A stretch of 64,000 nt of DNA from Clostridia bacterium (GTDB lineage Bacteria; Bacillota; Clostridia; Oscillospirales; Acutalibacteraceae). A program made the translations under genes and the position numbers. Location of the stretch: positions 1 through 64,000 of the forward strand of contig CAAGJJ010000081.1 of the NCBI GenBank assembly GCA_900770165.1. Direction: 5' to 3'. Below, piece by piece: positions 44,855 through 54,192 of the stretch. Below the pieces are notes generated by a model. It saw only the letters and a program-made list of their open reading frames with translations. It searched no databases and was not told the origin of the DNA. The stretch's first letter is position 1. Every line of letters begins with the position of its first letter.

Positions 44855-46078
44855 ATGAAATTTAATGGCAAAAATAATTTATATAAACGTAAAAATCCTG
44901 GTAACGAAAATACAAATGTGAATAGTACATATAGCAATTGGGCAAATAAAAATCCTAGGATAAAAATATTATTATCTGTTTTAATAGTATTGTCTTGCAT
45001 GGTATTTGTATTTGCTTTTTTTAATAGAGATAGACTTTCATCAAATAACATAGTTAGTTGGATCTGTGAAGATATACTTGGCTTTGGGGGTGGACAAGGC
45101 TACCCTATAGATATAGATGGAACAATTGTAGAAAATAATAATTTTAAAATTATGAATAAGAATATCGCTATGGTTAGCGATATATCTTTTACTTCATTTA
45201 ATAAAAATGGTAAACGAGTTGTTAGTCAACAACATAGTTTTGCTTCGCCAAAACTTAAAGTAAATGGAAATCGAGCAATAATTTATAATGTTGGTGGGAA
45301 AGGTATTCAAATAGAATATGGTAAGTCGACAGTTTATAAGGGAACTTTAGAAAAAGATATTATAGCTTCAGCAATTTCAGAAAGAGGAAATTATGTTGTT
45401 GCCTGTGAGTCTAATGGATATCTTAGTGAAATGACACTGTATTCTGAAAAAAATGAGGAAAAATACAAGTATTATTTTTCAGAGTATTATATAACTGATG
45501 TTGCAATTAATAAAAAAGGTAATTACGTTGTTGCATCAGGTATTTCTTCTGAAAATGGAAATTTAAAATCTGCAATATATATTTTTGATTTTAAAACAGA
45601 GACTCCAAGGTCTGTGTTTGAGTATAATGATAATATGATATTTTCAGTATCGTTTTTAACAGAAAATAATATAGCAGCTGTTGGCGATAAAAATATAGTA
45701 TTTTTTAATGTTTCTAAAGGTGAACTTAACAATTTTTCTTATGATAATAGAGTTTTAAGGTGTTTTAAGAATTATTATAATGGTGGATCTGTTATTTCTT
45801 TGTCTCTTACTGAAGACGGAAGAAACTGTAGTGTAATTTCATTTGGCACAAAGGGAAATCAAAAATTGAATTTAGATACAGAATTTAAAGTTAAGGATGT
45901 TGCATTAAAAAATAAAAGTGTTGCTGTTTTAGAATCTGATACTATACACAGATATAATTTAAAGGGAGAAAAAAAAGGTGAGCATTTTATTGGTGACGAT
46001 AGCAAACAAATTGAACTACTTTCGCAACATGCAGCTTATGTTCTTGGTGTAAGTGAAATTTATAAAATCCATATATAA
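44855..46078 (+). CDS. Membrane-anchored beta-propeller-like protein (DUF5711-like)
   Basis: Protein of 407 residues starting directly after the truA stop. A 50-residue basic cytoplasmic N-terminus precedes one membrane helix (ILLSVLIVLSCMVFVFAFF) and a domain of repeated blades (ISERGNYVVACESNGYLSEMTLYS; INKKGNYVVASGISSENGNLKSAIYIF), like DUF5711/WD40-type propellers of gut Clostridia. No catalytic residues are visible. An extracellular scaffold or sensor is possible. Family name is tentative. Confidence 0.65.
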   Translation: MKFNGKNNLYKRKNPGNENTNVNSTYSNWANKNPRIKILLSVLIVLSCMVFVFAFFNRDRLSSNNIVSWICEDILGFGGGQGYPIDIDGTIVENNNFKIMNKNIAMVSDISFTSFNKNGKRVVSQQHSFASPKLKVNGNRAIIYNVGGKGIQIEYGKSTVYKGTLEKDIIASAISERGNYVVACESNGYLSEMTLYSEKNEEKYKYYFSEYYITDVAINKKGNYVVASGISSENGNLKSAIYIFDFKTETPRSVFEYNDNMIFSVSFLTENNIAAVGDKNIVFFNVSKGELNNFSYDNRVLRCFKNYYNGGSVISLSLTEDGRNCSVISFGTKGNQKLNLDTEFKVKDVALKNKSVAVLESDTIHRYNLKGEKKGEHFIGDDSKQIELLSQHAAYVLGVSEIYKIHI

Positions 46079-46133
46079 AAAGTTAATTTCATAAAAATTT
46101 ACTTATTCTTAATAATTATTTTACTGTCAAATC

Positions 46134-46162
46134 TTGTTAAAGTTTGTCTATTATGTTATAAT
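46134..46162 (+). promoter_or_regulatory. Promoter upstream of cvpA
   Basis: TTGTTA (46134-46139), 17-bp spacer, TATAAT (46157-46162) preceded by TGT as an extended -10, about 55 bp before the cvpA start. Confidence 0.78.
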
Positions 46163-46217
46163 ACGAACCTGAAAAATAGTGAAAGAAAAGTCTGCAATTG
46201 ATTGAGAGGGAAAAGAC

Positions 46218-46922
46218 TTGAGCATATTACTTGATGCAGGTATTATATTATTATTTGCAATATTTATAGTTTCAGGTTTAAAAAGAGGTTTAGTTAGATC
46301 TCTTATAGGGTTTGTGGCAACTGTTATTGCAATTGTTTTGTCAATGTATTTATCTAAAATCGCATCTATATTTATTTATGATAATTTTATTAAAAATAAT
46401 TTATTAGTACAAATAAATGATATACTAAATGAGTATGTTGGGCGTGACTTAAATGAAAAAACAGCCGCAGTCTTTAATGAACTACCTAAAATACTGTCTA
46501 ACACATTGATGTTTTGTGGAGTAACTTCTAATGTTGTTGGAGATGTAATTGAGAATTCAACTGGGAATGCATCTTATGAGCTTGTTAAATTGTTTTCCCC
46601 AACTATAATTAGTGTTATTAGAACTATATTAGTACCATTTATATTTATAATTATATATACACCACTTAACTTTTTAAACAGGGTTATTGGAAGAATTTTT
46701 AAGGTTCCAGGATTACGTCAAATAGATCAAGTTTTAGGGGCAATAATTGGTGCCTTAAAAGGATTTTTATTGATAGTATTAATTACATTTTTATTAAAAA
46801 TGTTTTTACCAATGATGAGTAATATACCTGATATATTTTCAAAGAATACTATAGAATCTACTTTTTTATTTAAAGAATTTTATAGGGATAATATAATATA
46901 TGATTTTTTACAAAGTGAATAA
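46218..46922 (+). CDS. CvpA family membrane protein
   Basis: Protein of 234 residues from a TTG start with GAGAGGG upstream. N-terminal hydrophobic segment LLDAGIILLFAIFIVSGLKRGLVRSLIGFVATVIAIVLSMYLS matches the CvpA pattern of four membrane helices; the family's second pair is near residues 130-195. CvpA proteins are linked to colicin V production and to bile or envelope tolerance in other bacteria; exact function unclear. Downstream are pgsA and a ClpE-type gene. Confidence 0.85.
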   Translation: MSILLDAGIILLFAIFIVSGLKRGLVRSLIGFVATVIAIVLSMYLSKIASIFIYDNFIKNNLLVQINDILNEYVGRDLNEKTAAVFNELPKILSNTLMFCGVTSNVVGDVIENSTGNASYELVKLFSPTIISVIRTILVPFIFIIIYTPLNFLNRVIGRIFKVPGLRQIDQVLGAIIGALKGFLLIVLITFLLKMFLPMMSNIPDIFSKNTIESTFLFKEFYRDNIIYDFLQSE

Positions 46923-46978
46923 GGCGTACTATATATTTTGATTTTTAAATCTTATATTTATAAAGGTGGAGAGGTACT

Positions 46979-47578
46979 TTGTTAATTAACTCCAATAATT
47001 TTAAGGAGAATTGTAATATACCAAATTTATTATCTATATTAAGAATAATAATTATAGGGCCTTTTGTATATTATTTTTTAAAGGATAATTATGTTATGGC
47101 TGCTGTAATGATTGCCATATCTGGCCTTAGCGATATGTTTGATGGTTATATAGCAAGAAGATTTAACCAAATAACTAAACTTGGTGCAATGTTAGACCCA
47201 GTTGCCGATAAGATAACTTTGGGTTCAGTAGTAATTTGCATGTGCATAAAAATTCCAGTAATAATGCCAATTATAATTATATTATTAGTTAAAGAAATTT
47301 TAATGCTTTTAGCAGGGTTAGTTTTATTAAAGAAACACAAAACTCCCCCTCCTGCACAATGGTATGGAAAAGTCGCAACTATAGTATTTTATATATCGGT
47401 TGCAGTAATAGTCTTTTTAAAGGCAATATGGGGAATTGAAAATATGGTATTGACAATTACTTTAATGTGTATTACTGTAGCTTTAATGTTTTTTGCGTTA
47501 ATTAGATATTTTATATTATTTTTGAAGATATTAGAAGGCGATTCAGATAAATCGACAAATAATGTAATTAAACAATAA
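46979..47578 (+). CDS. pgsA: CDP-diacylglycerol-glycerol-3-phosphate 3-phosphatidyltransferase
   Basis: Protein of 199 residues from TTG 46979 with GGTGGAGAGG upstream. Several membrane helices and the CDP-alcohol phosphotransferase motif SDMFDGYIARRFNQITKLGAMLDPVADK, with its four conserved aspartates. It makes phosphatidylglycerol phosphate, the precursor of phosphatidylglycerol. Confidence 0.93.
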   Translation: MLINSNNFKENCNIPNLLSILRIIIIGPFVYYFLKDNYVMAAVMIAISGLSDMFDGYIARRFNQITKLGAMLDPVADKITLGSVVICMCIKIPVIMPIIIILLVKEILMLLAGLVLLKKHKTPPPAQWYGKVATIVFYISVAVIVFLKAIWGIENMVLTITLMCITVALMFFALIRYFILFLKILEGDSDKSTNNVIKQ

Positions 47579-47660
47579 TAGAATGGTTACTGATATTAAA
47601 AAAATTATAAAAAGCTTTTGAGAATATATAATATTTTTTATAACATTAAGGAGAAATACT

Positions 47661-49961
47661 ATGCTTTGTTCAAAATGCAAAAAGAGGCCAGCAGTTGTTT
47701 TTGTGTCTACAAATCGCGACGATGCCTCTACACAAGGTTTGTGTATAATGTGTGCAAAAGAATTAGGTGTTAAACCTGTAGCTGATATAATGGATAAGAT
47801 GGGAATTACGGATGATGATCTTGAATTAATGCAAGATCAATTGGATGAATTTATGTCTATGAATTTGAATAATAATTTTGATGATGGCAACGATGAATTT
47901 GTATCTGGTGGTGCCCCTACATTTCCTTCATTTTTTAGCAATATTGTTAATGAACCGTTAAAAAGCGATAGTCTTGAAAATGTAAAAGAGGAATCTAAAG
48001 AAGGTAAAAGTACGTCTAAAAAATCTGAAAAAAAGAAATTTGAAAAACAAAAAAAGAGAAAACATATAGAAAATTATTGTCATAACCTTACTGAAAAAGC
48101 AAGGGAAGGTAAATTAGACAAAATTATTGGAAGAGATAAAGAAATTTCAAGGGTTATACAAATATTAAGCAGAAGAACTAAGAATAATCCGTGTCTTATT
48201 GGGGAACCAGGTGTAGGAAAAACTGCTATTGCTGAAGGACTTGCTATTAGAATAGCAAGTGGAGATGTTCCTTATAGATTAAAAGATAAAGAAGTACATT
48301 TGTTAGATCTTACATCCCTAGTTGCAGGCACGCAATTTAGGGGACAATTTGAAAGCAGAATTAAAGGATTGATTGAGGAAGTAAAAGAATCAGGCAATAT
48401 TATTTTATTTATAGATGAAGTTCATAATTTGGTTTCAACTGGTGATGCAGAGGGATCGATGAATGCTGCTAACATACTTAAACCAGCTCTTTCTAGGGGC
48501 GAAATTCAGGTTATTGGTGCAACTACATTTACTGAATACAGAAAATATATTGAAAAAGATTCTGCACTAGAAAGAAGATTCCAACCTGTTACAGTAATAG
48601 AACCATCAATAGAAGATACTATTGACGTTTTATTAGGAATTAAATCGTATTATGAGAATTATCATAGAGTAAAAATATCTAATAGCTTAATTAGAAATTG
48701 TGTTAATTTATCTGAAAGATATATTACAGATAGATTTTTACCAGATAAAGCAATCGATCTTTTAGACGAAGCTTGTGCTTATTCTGCTCTTAGAAACAAA
48801 AATATGGAAGAATATGATACTTTAAAACATAAGGTAGACGTTTTAAAAGAAGAGGAAGAGCAGATTTCTGCTGATGAGGAAATTGATTATAAAAAACTTG
48901 CAGATGTAAGATGTGATTTAGCTAAGCTAGAGCAAAAGTTAGATAAAATGTCTGTTACAGCTTTAAATAATAATGTAACAGATGAAGATATTGCTCATGT
49001 TATTGAAGTATGGACTGGTATACCATCTTCAAAAATACAAGAAAATCAATTAAGAAAATTATCAAAACTTGAAGAAAATATTAAAGAAAAGATAGTTGGA
49101 CAAGATGAGGGAATAAAAGCTTTAGTTGCAGCTGTTAAAAGGAATAGAGTGCAAATAAATCCAAGGAGAAGACCTGCATCATTTATTTTTGTTGGACCTA
49201 CTGGTGTAGGGAAGACTGAAATGGTAAAAGTTTTATCTAATGAATTATTTGATTCTCCAGAAACACTTATAAGGCTAGATATGTCTGAATTTATGGAAAA
49301 GCATTCTGTATCTAGAATAATAGGTTCACCTCCTGGATATGTTGGATATGATGAAGCTGGGCAGGTTACAGAAAAAGTTAGAAGAAGACCATATTCTGTG
49401 TTACTTTTTGACGAAATAGAAAAAGCACATCCTGATGTAATGAACATTCTTTTGCAAATATTAGATGAAGGTAAGGTAACAGATTCACATGGAAGAACAG
49501 TTAATTTTGAAAATACTGTTATAGTAATGACATCTAATGCTGGAAGTGATAAAAAGGATAGTGCAGTTGGTTTTGCTAAAAGTGAATTTAATGTATCTAA
49601 AGAAAAAGCAATGAAGGCTTTATCGGAATTTTTACGGCCAGAATTTTTAAGCAGAATAGATGAGATTATAGTTTTTAGAAAGCTGAATGAAAAAGATTAT
49701 AAAGATATTGCAAGGTTGATGCTGAATGAGTATGTTGGTACTTTAAAAGAAAGAGGAATATATTTTAAATTTGATGATAAAGCATTAGAATATATAGCTA
49801 AAAAGTCTATAGGCGGAAAAAGTGGAGCTAGAGACTTGAGAAATTATATAAGAAGAGAAGTAGAGGATAAACTAGCCTCTGAAATAATTGATAGACAAGA
49901 TACTGATATAAATGAAATTGTTTTAACAGCAGATGACAAATTGAGACTGGAGATTTTGTAA
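47661..49961 (+). CDS. clpE: ClpE-like AAA+ unfoldase with N-terminal zinc finger
   Basis: Protein of 766 residues with AAGGAG upstream. N-terminal zinc finger CSKCKKRPA...CIMCAKELG (like ClpE and McsA) replaces the paired Clp-N repeats of ClpC. AAA-1 has Walker A GEPGVGKTAIAEG and FIDEVHNLV; AAA-2 has GPTGVGKTEM and LFDEIEKAHPDV. Between them is a helical UVR-like linker (DYKKLADVRCDLAKLEQKLDKM). Such proteins unfold substrates for ClpP during stress. No ctsR or mcsA neighbours. Assignment as clpE rather than clpC is by architecture. Confidence 0.85.
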   Translation: MLCSKCKKRPAVVFVSTNRDDASTQGLCIMCAKELGVKPVADIMDKMGITDDDLELMQDQLDEFMSMNLNNNFDDGNDEFVSGGAPTFPSFFSNIVNEPLKSDSLENVKEESKEGKSTSKKSEKKKFEKQKKRKHIENYCHNLTEKAREGKLDKIIGRDKEISRVIQILSRRTKNNPCLIGEPGVGKTAIAEGLAIRIASGDVPYRLKDKEVHLLDLTSLVAGTQFRGQFESRIKGLIEEVKESGNIILFIDEVHNLVSTGDAEGSMNAANILKPALSRGEIQVIGATTFTEYRKYIEKDSALERRFQPVTVIEPSIEDTIDVLLGIKSYYENYHRVKISNSLIRNCVNLSERYITDRFLPDKAIDLLDEACAYSALRNKNMEEYDTLKHKVDVLKEEEEQISADEEIDYKKLADVRCDLAKLEQKLDKMSVTALNNNVTDEDIAHVIEVWTGIPSSKIQENQLRKLSKLEENIKEKIVGQDEGIKALVAAVKRNRVQINPRRRPASFIFVGPTGVGKTEMVKVLSNELFDSPETLIRLDMSEFMEKHSVSRIIGSPPGYVGYDEAGQVTEKVRRRPYSVLLFDEIEKAHPDVMNILLQILDEGKVTDSHGRTVNFENTVIVMTSNAGSDKKDSAVGFAKSEFNVSKEKAMKALSEFLRPEFLSRIDEIIVFRKLNEKDYKDIARLMLNEYVGTLKERGIYFKFDDKALEYIAKKSIGGKSGARDLRNYIRREVEDKLASEIIDRQDTDINEIVLTADDKLRLEIL

Positions 49962-50102
49962 AAAGGGCAATTGTAACATATTTGATAGTTAGAAATTGTA
50001 GGTTAGCTACAACTTTAAGTTTGTGAGTATTGGAAAGAAAATTATTAACATAAATAAATATGTTATGAATAGTAGAAAAACTAATAAAAATTGTATTTTC
50101 TA

Positions 50103-50131
50103 TTGACATCCGGCGGCAGATATGATATTAT
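50103..50131 (+). promoter_or_regulatory. Promoter of the five-tRNA operon
   Basis: TTGACA (50103-50108), 17-bp spacer, TATTAT (50126-50131) with TGA before it, ending 17 bp upstream of tRNA-Gly. Confidence 0.85.
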
Positions 50132-50148
50132 ATAACTCGTCGGAAATC

Positions 50149-50222
50149 GCGGGTGTAGTTCAATGGTAGAACTCCAGCCTTCCAAGCTGGTCGCGTGGGT
50201 TCGATTCCCATCACCCGCTCCA
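50149..50222 (+). tRNA. tRNA-Gly (anticodon TCC)
   Basis: 74 nt with encoded CCA. Acceptor GCGGGTG/CACCCGC; anticodon stem CCAGC/GCTGG with loop CTTCCAA, anticodon TCC; T loop TTCGATT. Confidence 0.96.
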
Positions 50223-50256
50223 TAAAATTGCTCTTAGAGTAATTTAGTATTACTTT

Positions 50257-50333
50257 GCGCCAGTAGCTCAGCTGGATAGAGCAACTGCCTTCTAAGCAGT
50301 AGGCCAGGGGTTCGAGTCCCTTCTGGCGCGCCA
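50257..50333 (+). tRNA. tRNA-Arg (anticodon TCT)
   Basis: 77 nt with encoded CCA. Acceptor GCGCCAG/CTGGCGC; anticodon stem ACTGC/GCAGT, loop CTTCTAA, anticodon TCT; T loop TTCGAGT. Confidence 0.96.
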
Positions 50334-50338
50334 TTTAT

Positions 50339-50416
<78 letters not shown>

Positions 50417-50435
50417 TATTTAATAGTTTGCATAT

Positions 50436-50511
50436 TGGGGTGTAGCCAAGCGGTAAGGCAACGGACTTTGACTCCGTCATTTCGCTGGTTCGAATCCAGC
50501 CATCCCAGCCA
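50436..50511 (+). tRNA. tRNA-Gln (anticodon TTG)
   Basis: 76 nt with encoded CCA. Acceptor TGGGGTG/CATCCCA (one GU); anticodon stem ACGGA/TCCGT, loop CTTTGAC, anticodon TTG; T loop TTCGAAT. Confidence 0.95.
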
Positions 50512-50541
50512 AATTAGTTTTCTAGTAATATTGATATATAT

Positions 50542-50617
50542 GAGCCATTAGCTCAGTTGGCAGAGCACTTGACTTTTAATCAAGGTGTCCGGGGTTCGAA
50601 TCCCCGATGGCTCACCA
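50542..50617 (+). tRNA. tRNA-Lys (anticodon TTT)
   Basis: 76 nt with encoded CCA. Acceptor GAGCCAT/ATGGCTC; anticodon stem CTTGA/TCAAG, loop CTTTTAA, anticodon TTT; T loop TTCGAAT. Confidence 0.96.
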
Positions 50618-50625
50618 GAATTTAT

Positions 50626-50661
50626 TGCATAAGCGTTATTTTTAGCGTTTATGCATTTTTT
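50626..50661 (+). terminator. Terminator of the tRNA operon
   Basis: Long stem tgcataagcgtt paired with agcgtttatgca (GU pairs included), loop ATTTTT, followed by TTTTTT at 50656. Confidence 0.85.
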
Positions 50662-50697
50662 ATCATTAAAGCCTTTTATAAGTTGAACTTGTACAAT

Positions 50698-50735
50698 AAA
50701 AAAGACTTCTAATTTTTAATTAGAGGTCTTTTTTA
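50698..50735 (-). terminator. Terminator of the DUF952-Nudix gene, overlapping its 3' end
   Basis: Stem gacttctaatt/aattagaggtc with one GU pair; the arms continue into A and T runs, so it may work in both directions. It overlaps the last codons of the minus-strand gene. Confidence 0.7.
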
Positions 50736-51496
50736 TATTCTTTGAAGAATTTAATGGATTTGTTTAGAATATTTTTGTCACAATCGTAACTTAAACGTTT
50801 ATGTGCATCGTCGAAATTAAGCCACTCTATTTTTTCTACTTCTCCTTCTTGCGGGATTGCTTTTGTAAATTTCGATTCTGCACAGTAATATACAACTTTT
50901 CTCATATTATATGGTTTAATTATAAAATTGGTTTCTTCTCTAAATTTAGGTAGTATTTTTATGTCAAGATTAACTTCTTCCTTAACTTCTCGAATTGCTG
51001 TTTGTATTTCTGTTTCATTGTTTTCTATGTGGCCTTTAGGGAATCCCCATCGCATAATATTATTATAAGTAAAGCCAATTAATAGCACTTTGTATTCTTT
51101 ATCGAATTTATGAAATAAAATTGCGCCGCATGATTTTTCAAAGTGAGCAAAATTTAGTAGTTTATCTGGAATATAGAAGTTACCTAACTGATTCTTTTTG
51201 AAATCTGCTGTATCAATTACACTATCTACATTAATTAATCCATAAACGTGGGGGAAAGTCATTCCGTTATTTTTATTTGTTTCCCATTTAATTTCAGATT
51301 TTAGTTTGTCGCTATCTATACATAGGACAACTAATTCTTCGTTTATATTCTTTAAGTTACTGTTTGCTACGTGTAGTAATTGATTAAATTCAGAACAATG
51401 AATAAATCCATCTTTTTTTATTGAAGGATTACTATAAAACCCAGTTTTTAAACTTTGATGCCATTCCTCGCTTTTTGCAATATGAAATAATAACAT
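50720..51496 (-). CDS. DUF952-Nudix hydrolase fusion protein
   Basis: Protein of 258 residues. Residues 1-113 match DUF952 (LFHIAKSEEWHQSLKTG, DGFIHCS at 29-35, TFPHVYGLIN), a small domain related, as I recall, to the ADP-ribosyltransferase fold. Residues 120-255 are a Nudix hydrolase with the box GHIENNETEIQTAIREVKEEVNL: G155, E161, R169, E170, E173 and E174 are kept, but the box glycine is Asn176. Metal-binding Glu residues are intact, so catalysis is likely. A role in NAD- or nucleotide-derived metabolite clearance is a guess. It has its own promoter. Confidence 0.85.
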   Translation of the reverse strand: MLLFHIAKSEEWHQSLKTGFYSNPSIKKDGFIHCSEFNQLLHVANSNLKNINEELVVLCIDSDKLKSEIKWETNKNNGMTFPHVYGLINVDSVIDTADFKKNQLGNFYIPDKLLNFAHFEKSCGAILFHKFDKEYKVLLIGFTYNNIMRWGFPKGHIENNETEIQTAIREVKEEVNLDIKILPKFREETNFIIKPYNMRKVVYYCAESKFTKAIPQEGEVEKIEWLNFDDAHKRLSYDCDKNILNKSIKFFKEYKKDL

Positions 51497-51560
51497 ACAC
51501 TTACCACATTCCTTAAAAAATTTGTTTTTATATTAATAACACTATAATTTTTTGGAATTT

Positions 51561-51589
51561 ATCATATCATATTTTTTGTGCTGTGTAAA
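51561..51589 (-). promoter_or_regulatory. Promoter of the DUF952-Nudix gene
   Basis: On the minus strand TTTACA (51584-51589), 17-bp spacer, TATGAT (51561-51566), preceded by TGA as an extended -10; about 65 bp before the start. Confidence 0.65.
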
Positions 51590-51614
51590 CTAATAATTAG
51601 CTGTTAGATTCATT

Positions 51615-51641
51615 AAAAAAGCCTTCGGTAGTTCCGAAGGC
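51615..51641 (-). terminator. Terminator of the alcohol dehydrogenase gene
   Basis: Stem gccttcgg/ccgaaggc (51621-51628, 51634-51641), 5-nt loop; on the minus strand it is followed by TTTTTT. It is 18 bp beyond the stop codon. Confidence 0.85.
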
Positions 51642-51658
51642 TATAGATAATTATTATT

Positions 51659-52825
51659 TTATAAACACATTTTAAAAATATTTTCTATATCATCTTGTTT
51701 TAAAGGAATAAAACCTTGTAAAGTACTTCCTCCACAGGCTTTTTGGGCCATTATTGGGAAGTCTTCTTGTTTAATCCCGACCTTAGTAAATGTATCTTCA
51801 AGTCCTAAAGTGTAAAAGAAAAAGCTTGATAGTAAATTAACGCTTTTTTTGGCAATTTCCATTGGATTTAGTGAAGCATCAATACCAAATACATTTATTC
51901 CAAATTGAACATATTTAGAAACTGTTTTTTCATTTAAGCAATATTCCAGCCAACGTGGTGTTAATATTGCAAGCCCATGGCCATGAGTAATGTCGTATAT
52001 AGCTGAAAGTTCATGTTCCATTGGATGACAGCTCCATGCTTGGTTCTTTCCTCCGTTTATGAAGCCATTTATGGCCCATGAAGATGTCCACATCAGGTTT
52101 GCACGAGCTTCATAATTATCGGGATGTTCCATTGCAATAGGAGTATATTTTATAATTGTTTTCATCATACCTTCCATAAAACAATCAAGCATATAAAGGT
52201 CAGATTCCATATTAAAATATACTTCAATTATGTGACTCATCATATCTACAGAACCACACGCGGTTTGATATTTATTTACGCTGTATGTTATTGTAGGATC
52301 GAGAAATGATACCTTTGGTAGAAGAGGCCGTTCCATACGTCCAATTTTGTCTTTGGTTTCAAGATTACTAATTACACCTCCACAATCCATTTCTGATCCT
52401 GTAGCAGATAAGGTTAAAACGGTAACTACAGGAAGAGCTTTTTCTACTGGAGCCCACTTACTAAAAAATTCCCAAGGATCGAAATCTACACAAGCTCCGG
52501 CAGCTATCCACTTAGTTGCGTCTAAAGTTGAGCCGCCTCCAACTGCAAGAAGAACATCAATATTATTTTCCTTACAAATTTTTGCACCTTGCCGAACAGA
52601 ATCGATTCGTGGATTAGGTGAAATATTAGATAATTCAAAAATTTCTAGATTTTCTTTTTTTAATTCTTCTATAATTTTATCATATAAGCCAGATCTTTTA
52701 ATTGATCCACCTCCATATGTTAATAAAACTCTTTTTCCAAATTTTTTTAGTTCACTTCCTAAATATTCAATTTGATTTGTTCCAAAGTACACTTTTGTTG
52801 GAATATCATAAATAAAGTTGTTCAT
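51659..52825 (-). CDS. Iron-containing alcohol dehydrogenase (butanol dehydrogenase-like)
   Basis: Protein of 388 residues. ATG 52825 is chosen because GGGAG lies just upstream; a 5-codon-longer start would overlap that site. N-terminal NAD(P)-binding GGGSIKRSGL and AVGGGSTLDATKWIA. Iron ligands by FucO numbering are D194 and H198 (SVDMMSHIIE), H267 (CHPMEHELS) and H281 (ITHGHGLA). It reduces aldehydes to alcohols in fermentation; the substrate is not predictable. Not linked to the RiPP locus by operon structure: they are separated by about 90 bp and no shared promoter was found. Confidence 0.92.
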   Translation of the reverse strand: MNNFIYDIPTKVYFGTNQIEYLGSELKKFGKRVLLTYGGGSIKRSGLYDKIIEELKKENLEIFELSNISPNPRIDSVRQGAKICKENNIDVLLAVGGGSTLDATKWIAAGACVDFDPWEFFSKWAPVEKALPVVTVLTLSATGSEMDCGGVISNLETKDKIGRMERPLLPKVSFLDPTITYSVNKYQTACGSVDMMSHIIEVYFNMESDLYMLDCFMEGMMKTIIKYTPIAMEHPDNYEARANLMWTSSWAINGFINGGKNQAWSCHPMEHELSAIYDITHGHGLAILTPRWLEYCLNEKTVSKYVQFGINVFGIDASLNPMEIAKKSVNLLSSFFFYTLGLEDTFTKVGIKQEDFPIMAQKACGGSTLQGFIPLKQDDIENIFKMCL

Positions 52826-52917
52826 GTCTTTTTCTCCCATAAAATTATAATTTATTATTGCAAAAGTTGGTTTGAAATTATATTTGCAATATATTTATTA
52901 TTTGAAAAAATATTTTT

Positions 52918-54153
52918 CTAATTACCTAATGGGCAATATGAATTGTTTTTACATATTTTGTTCTCTAACTTGCTATTAATTGCAATACATGGTAAGCAGT
53001 TATTACTATATTTACAATTGTAGCATTTTTCACTCACATTATTTTCTGCATTACGAATTTCATTTAATATAGATGATTTATTCCAATAATCATTTATTTT
53101 TTCGTATTTTTCGTGGTATTCCAAATGTCGGCACGGTGTAAGATTGCCATCTACATCTATTGAAATACCATCCCTTGCGGCTCCACAACCCTTTTCTATA
53201 CCTATATTAGCGTTAAAAAGATAGCCATTCATTACATATGCCCTAAGTTGAGAATAGCATGATTCTATAATTATGTCTAGTTTATTGTCTTTAAATTTTT
53301 TTATATAATTGGCTAGATATAAAAATTTTTCTTTACTAGGTACACTTTTGAGTTCGTAGTTAGAATCTGGTTTAAATGAAATTATAATTAATTTACTAAC
53401 ATTATAGCTTTTTGCTAAATCTACCATATTACTAATATCTGTTATATTATTCTCATGTGCAACCCAGTTAATATAATATCTTTTAAATTTGCTGTTTTTT
53501 AAGACTTCGAGTGTCTTTATTGCTAAATCAAATCCATCACGTGTTAAAGAATTTATTTTAGAGTTTGAGCCATTTAAAGAAATGTAAATATCTCCAATGT
53601 CTGCATTAATTAATTTGTCCAAAACATAGCTATTAAATCCATATCCACTTATTGCTATTGATGAATATAATCCATATTCTGAGCAAGCTTTAATTAGCTC
53701 TAATAAGTGAGGATATACCATTGTTTCTCCACCACTTAAATTTATATATGGTATTTTGAGATTACTAGCTTGTTCGATATATTTTTTTGCTATATCTATG
53801 TTAATGTCTTTTCCTCTATTAAGATCACAGTAGCATTGTGGGCATCTTAGAGGACACCTAGTTGTAAGCTCTATGTTCATATTTGTTGGAGCAACGTATG
53901 ACTTCATAGGAGAAGTTAATGTTAAAGATTTTTCAGCTTCAGTTAAGAAATCATCTTTATTTACTTTTAAAGCTTCTAGAAATTGTTTATCTAAACTAGA
54001 AAGCTTATCTATATAATCTGATTTTATATCATAATTTATCCAGTTAATTATTTCATTGTATTTGGACTCATCTATATTAATAGTAATTTTATTTTTATAA
54101 TAAAATATTATTACTTTTTTACGTTCTCCTCTAATTAATAATTGTTTGTCCAT
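52918..54153 (-). CDS. Radical SAM/SPASM peptide-modifying enzyme
   Basis: Protein of 411 residues with GAGGT upstream. An N-terminal 90-residue beta-hairpin and helical region resembles a RiPP recognition element (inference). The radical SAM cluster motif is C100-x3-C104-x2-C107 (CPLRCPQC), followed by GGE at 141-143. The SPASM domain has C323-x12-G336-x4-C341 and C377-x2-C380-x5-C386-x2-C389, with C401 and C407 beyond, enough for two auxiliary 4Fe-4S clusters. It is the last gene of the locus, after two Nif11-type precursors, and a readthrough terminator precedes it. SPASM enzymes of this type make carbon-carbon, thioether or epimerised links in peptides; the Cys-free cores make thioether unlikely. 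Confidence 0.9.
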   Translation of the reverse strand: MDKQLLIRGERKKVIIFYYKNKITINIDESKYNEIINWINYDIKSDYIDKLSSLDKQFLEALKVNKDDFLTEAEKSLTLTSPMKSYVAPTNMNIELTTRCPLRCPQCYCDLNRGKDINIDIAKKYIEQASNLKIPYINLSGGETMVYPHLLELIKACSEYGLYSSIAISGYGFNSYVLDKLINADIGDIYISLNGSNSKINSLTRDGFDLAIKTLEVLKNSKFKRYYINWVAHENNITDISNMVDLAKSYNVSKLIIISFKPDSNYELKSVPSKEKFLYLANYIKKFKDNKLDIIIESCYSQLRAYVMNGYLFNANIGIEKGCGAARDGISIDVDGNLTPCRHLEYHEKYEKINDYWNKSSILNEIRNAENNVSEKCYNCKYSNNCLPCIAINSKLENKICKNNSYCPLGN

Positions 54154-54192
54154 AGTGTTTTTACCTCATTTTTAATTTAATATATAAAAAAA

